45,693 nucleotides of DNA. Source: CAYSTL01 sp964516805 (GTDB lineage Archaea > Thermoplasmatota > Thermoplasmata > Halarchaeoplasmatales > Halarchaeoplasmataceae). Made by a program: the position numbers and the translations under genes. Below are positions 43,322 to 45,693 of this stretch, piece by piece. Under the pieces are notes generated by a model. The model was not told the origin of the DNA, did not search any database, and was given only the letters and a program-made list of their open reading frames with translations. The DNA is taken from the NCBI GenBank assembly GCA_964516805.1, contig CAZEXI010000012.1:1-45693 (forward strand). The letters run 5' to 3'. Each line of letters begins with the position of its first letter. The first letter of the stretch is position 1.

Positions 43322-44437
43322 ATGAAAACATCCATTAAAATAGGTAAAATTTATGGGATACCTATAAAACTGCATTTCACATTAATATTTATCATAGCCT
43401 TTATTGCTTGGTCTATCGGTGCTAATGTTTTCCAGATAGCTGAACTATTGGGTATAGACCCTTCTGGTATTTCATCAGGGGTAGAGAGCTACGTATTAGG
43501 TGTGGTCCTAACTATTGGATTATTTGTAAGCGTATTGATACATGAAATGGCCCATTCTATATTGAGTATTAAAAATGGTATCAAAGTAGAGGAGATAACA
43601 TTATGGATATTCGGTGGGATGTCAAGTATGGAAGAGATCCCAAGTGATCCAAACTTGGAAATGAAAATTAGTGCTGTTGGACCTCTTAGTAGTTTAGGCA
43701 TAGGAATAATTAGTTTTGGAATAGGCACTTTTGTAGGAATTACTGAACTGATTTTTATATTCAAATATTTAGGATTGATCAATTTCATATTAGCTGGATT
43801 TAATTTGATCCCCGCTTTTCCAATGGATGGTGGTAGGATATTAAGATCACTGTTGGCTAGAAAAAGGTCCTATGTAAAAGCAACCAAGATTGCTGCTGAG
43901 GTCGGTAAGGTATTTGCAATTTTTTTTGGGATATTAGGTATTTTTACCAATATATTTTTGATACTAATCGCTTTCTTTATATATATCGGAGCATCTCAGG
44001 AATCACAGAATGTTTTACTAAGAGAAACCCTTCATAGAGTTAATATAAAAGATATAATGAGTGAAGAAGTGAAGACGGTACCTCCTGAAATGACTATAAG
44101 GGAATTTTTGAATATGGTCATGGGCCACCAACATACTGGATTTCCCGTGATTAGTGATGATAGAGTTATTGGAATAATGACCCTACAGGATGCTAAAAAA
44201 GTATCTGATGACAGAATAGACGCAGTTGATGTTAAGGATGTGATGGAAAAAAATGTTGTATGTGTAAACCCTGATGACGATGTGAGTAATGTATGGGAGA
44301 CTATGATAAAGAAACAGATTGGAAGATTTCCTGTATTAGAAGATGAAAAGCTAGTCGGGATTGTAACCAGGTCTGACATAATGCATTCATTTGAGATATT
44401 GAAAAATATAGAAAGATATAGAGGAGAAGAGATATAG
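43322..44437 (+). CDS. Site-2 membrane metalloprotease (SpoIVFB type) with CBS pair
   Basis: S2P proteases cut within membrane helices to release regulators or clear signal peptides. The 371-residue protein has six or so TM segments with the zinc motif HEMAHS (H74, E75, H78) and the second ligand motif NLIPAFPMDGGRIL with D169. Two C-terminal CBS domains (about 240-368; DIMSEEVKTVPPEMTI and DVMEKNVVCVNPDDDV begin them) may sense adenosine nucleotides and gate activity. A TATA-like ATATTTAA lies about 40 bp upstream, and GGGGA is found 8 nt before the ATG. It sits between two surface-protein genes with single TM anchors. Confidence 0.94.
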   Translation: MKTSIKIGKIYGIPIKLHFTLIFIIAFIAWSIGANVFQIAELLGIDPSGISSGVESYVLGVVLTIGLFVSVLIHEMAHSILSIKNGIKVEEITLWIFGGMSSMEEIPSDPNLEMKISAVGPLSSLGIGIISFGIGTFVGITELIFIFKYLGLINFILAGFNLIPAFPMDGGRILRSLLARKRSYVKATKIAAEVGKVFAIFFGILGIFTNIFLILIAFFIYIGASQESQNVLLRETLHRVNIKDIMSEEVKTVPPEMTIREFLNMVMGHQHTGFPVISDDRVIGIMTLQDAKKVSDDRIDAVDVKDVMEKNVVCVNPDDDVSNVWETMIKKQIGRFPVLEDEKLVGIVTRSDIMHSFEILKNIERYRGEEI

Positions 44438-44451
44438 AAAAAGAATGAATG

Positions 44452-44458
44452 GGTTTTT
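44452..44458 (+). terminator. T-tract terminator after the site-2 protease gene
   Basis: A run of seven T occurs 15 nt after the stop, in the 21-bp gap between convergent genes. There is no clear hairpin. Confidence 0.3.
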
Positions 44459-45693
44459 TTACCTTCTTACTTTTTTTCTACGGTGAAGAATTGCGTATGT
44501 AGATAGAACAATTACCACCAATATTATGATCATCGAATATAATAAATAATCTATCTCCTGTTCTTTTTTTTCTTTGACCTTTACTGTCATAGTATCAGAA
44601 TCAGTATTATTTGAACTATCTTTCACTATCAGTTCGACTTCATAAGTACCTTTTTTATTAAATTCAAATTCAACAATCTCACCATATAGTTGATGGACCT
44701 TTCCATCGTAATCGAATATCCATGTGTAATTGGCTATTCCTGTATCGTCTGTAGATTCAGTAGCCTCGAATCTTACTTTGTCACCAACTTCAGCATCAAT
44801 ATCTTTTCCACATACAGCTGTTGGAGGTGGATTTATACTTTTAATTTTCCCTGCTAAAGTGAATATCGTAAGATGGTCTAGTTTACATTCTACATAACCG
44901 CTGTATCTGTTCTGATCAGTGGTATTAACAGAACACTCGTTCTCTACTGTGATCCATTTCTGCTCTTCTTCATCCCAGTAATAGATTTCGAGTGTATTTT
45001 CATCAATATCAGTCTCATTTAGATCTTCTTCTAGATAATAGACCCTGATGTTGATTGGCCATATTACTGCTCTAGAGTTGTTAACTTCAACACTAAAACA
45101 GTTACCTATATGGAATGTATTATTTGCGAAAGAGGCATTAGTAGGATTTTCAGGGAAGTCAGAGATCACAAACTGAGTATTACTCTCCAGTTCAACAGAT
45201 ATACTGACATTATAGTCCCAATTGGGACTTATATTAGCCTTTCCAGGTCCCACTTCGAATGATATATCATCAGCTACAATTATGTCTTTGGTAATAGAGT
45301 CTGATGTTACCTTATCTCTGATAGTTAGATTGATGGGGTAAACACCGGCTAGTAGTCTTATACATTCTCCATCATAAAACATGTATTGGCCATTGTTTAT
45401 ATCAAAGGTCCAGTTGATTATCTCATATTTGCCCTCAGTTGATAGGTCCTTTAAGCAGATCAGGTTGCCTTCTTTAGGATAAAAAGGTCTCCAGGTAAAA
45501 TCCGCTAAGAGCTTCTTTTCTCTTGGGGTAGTACCACACAAACCCGTCTTTTTTCCTTCCTGGTCTTCTGAAAATGCGTTTATCTTATAGTAATAAGTGA
45601 CTTCGTTCTCCACCTGAGTATCCCTATAACTGAAGGTCCTGTGATCTACGGTTTTGAAAAGTTCCAGTGTGTTACCGCTGGTCCCTTTGTATA
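44459..45693 (-). CDS. Surface protein with FN3 and PKD domains and TM anchor (5' end outside window)
   Basis: The reading frame is open to the window edge, so the N-terminus is missing; the GTG at 45613 is internal, not a start. The first visible residues (about 45693-45560, with TFSYRDTQVENEVTYYYKINA) are the end of a fibronectin type III domain. A middle region of Asn-rich beta structure follows. Next is a PKD domain (PPTAVCGKDIDAEVGDKVRF ... TGIANYTWIFDYDG ... GTYEVELIVKDSSNN), then a linker, one TM helix and a short basic tail (HRRKKVRR). It is an extracellular protein held by its C-terminal anchor. Its many cysteines (about eight) and N-glycosylation sequons fit a secreted domain. Confidence 0.82.
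   Translation of the reverse strand, partial: YKGTSGNTLELFKTVDHRTFSYRDTQVENEVTYYYKINAFSEDQEGKKTGLCGTTPREKKLLADFTWRPFYPKEGNLICLKDLSTEGKYEIINWTFDINNGQYMFYDGECIRLLAGVYPINLTIRDKVTSDSITKDIIVADDISFEVGPGKANISPNWDYNVSISVELESNTQFVISDFPENPTNASFANNTFHIGNCFSVEVNNSRAVIWPINIRVYYLEEDLNETDIDENTLEIYYWDEEEQKWITVENECSVNTTDQNRYSGYVECKLDHLTIFTLAGKIKSINPPPTAVCGKDIDAEVGDKVRFEATESTDDTGIANYTWIFDYDGKVHQLYGEIVEFEFNKKGTYEVELIVKDSSNNTDSDTMTVKVKEKKEQEIDYLLYSMIIILVVIVLSTYAILHRRKKVRR

Noticed and set aside
1..45693. CRISPR arrays, insertion sequences, tRNA genes and attachment sites
   Set aside because: No regularly spaced direct repeats, transposase or integrase frames, or tRNA cloverleaf/TTCRA signatures were noticed on reading either strand.

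Overview
This 45.7-kb, low-GC window comes from an archaeal chromosome. The evidence is direct: a proteasome-activating nucleotidase, archaeal/eukaryotic-type ribosomal proteins (S19e, L31e, L39e) next to PDCD5 and aIF6, deoxyhypusine synthase, archaeal GluRS, Trm1, a PyrB/PyrI pair, archaetidylserine lipid genes, MptD, and promoters with a TATA box about 27 bp from many start codons (leaderless starts). FtsZ1, PAN and MptD point to a euryarchaeote. The large STAND/TPR regulators and NosD-like beta-helix surface proteins recall uncultured Thermoplasmatota (MBG-D-like), but that placement is inference. Almost all of the DNA is coding, and no insertion sequence, CRISPR array, tRNA or rRNA was seen.

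Layout. 1-5950: a ThiI-like PP-loop protein facing an E1-like (ThiF/MoeB/UbaA) enzyme, two membrane proteins, and a divergent pair of an HhH-GPD DNA glycosylase and a DUF763 protein. 5980-7240: PAN. 7242-7680 (minus): a 52-residue zinc ribbon behind a structured RNA that I read as a three-hairpin H/ACA pseudouridylation guide. 7700-10261: a Usp-like / SLC13-type transporter / Usp-like operon with an inverted repeat around its TATA box. 10309-12078: a zinc-ribbon, PUA, PAPS-reductase-like, ferredoxin fusion. 12083-16750 (minus): Trm1, a THEP1-like NTPase, MptD, archaetidylserine synthase and decarboxylase, FtsZ1. 16918-20252: deoxyhypusine synthase, pyrBI and a COG1340-type coiled-coil protein. 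20497-24249: an M18 aminopeptidase, RqcH, and a small membrane coiled coil with a striking histidine ladder. 24363-28134: an MBL hydrolase, then the minus-strand translation cluster S19e-PDCD5-L39e-L31e-aIF6, preceded by a CoaD-DUF84 fusion and a DUF2116 zinc-finger membrane protein. 28226-34782: two overlapping giant STAND-type ATPases with TPR arrays. 34841-40165: GluRS and a single-chain pyruvate:ferredoxin oxidoreductase. 40431-45693: a PEBP-like protein, a beta-helix surface protein, a site-2 protease with CBS domains, and the C-terminal part of an FN3/PKD surface protein that runs off the window.

How the genes fit together. Most operons are housekeeping: translation and ribosome quality control (aIF6, ribosomal proteins, RqcH, GluRS, DHS, Trm1, the guide RNA), proteolysis (PAN, M18), division (FtsZ1), lipid head groups (PssA/Asd), pyrimidine and cofactor synthesis (PyrBI, CoaD, MptD) and fermentative or acetyl-CoA metabolism (PFOR). 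The least explained parts are the H/ACA RNA, the Usp-flanked transporter, the tandem STAND proteins and the His-ladder coiled coil.
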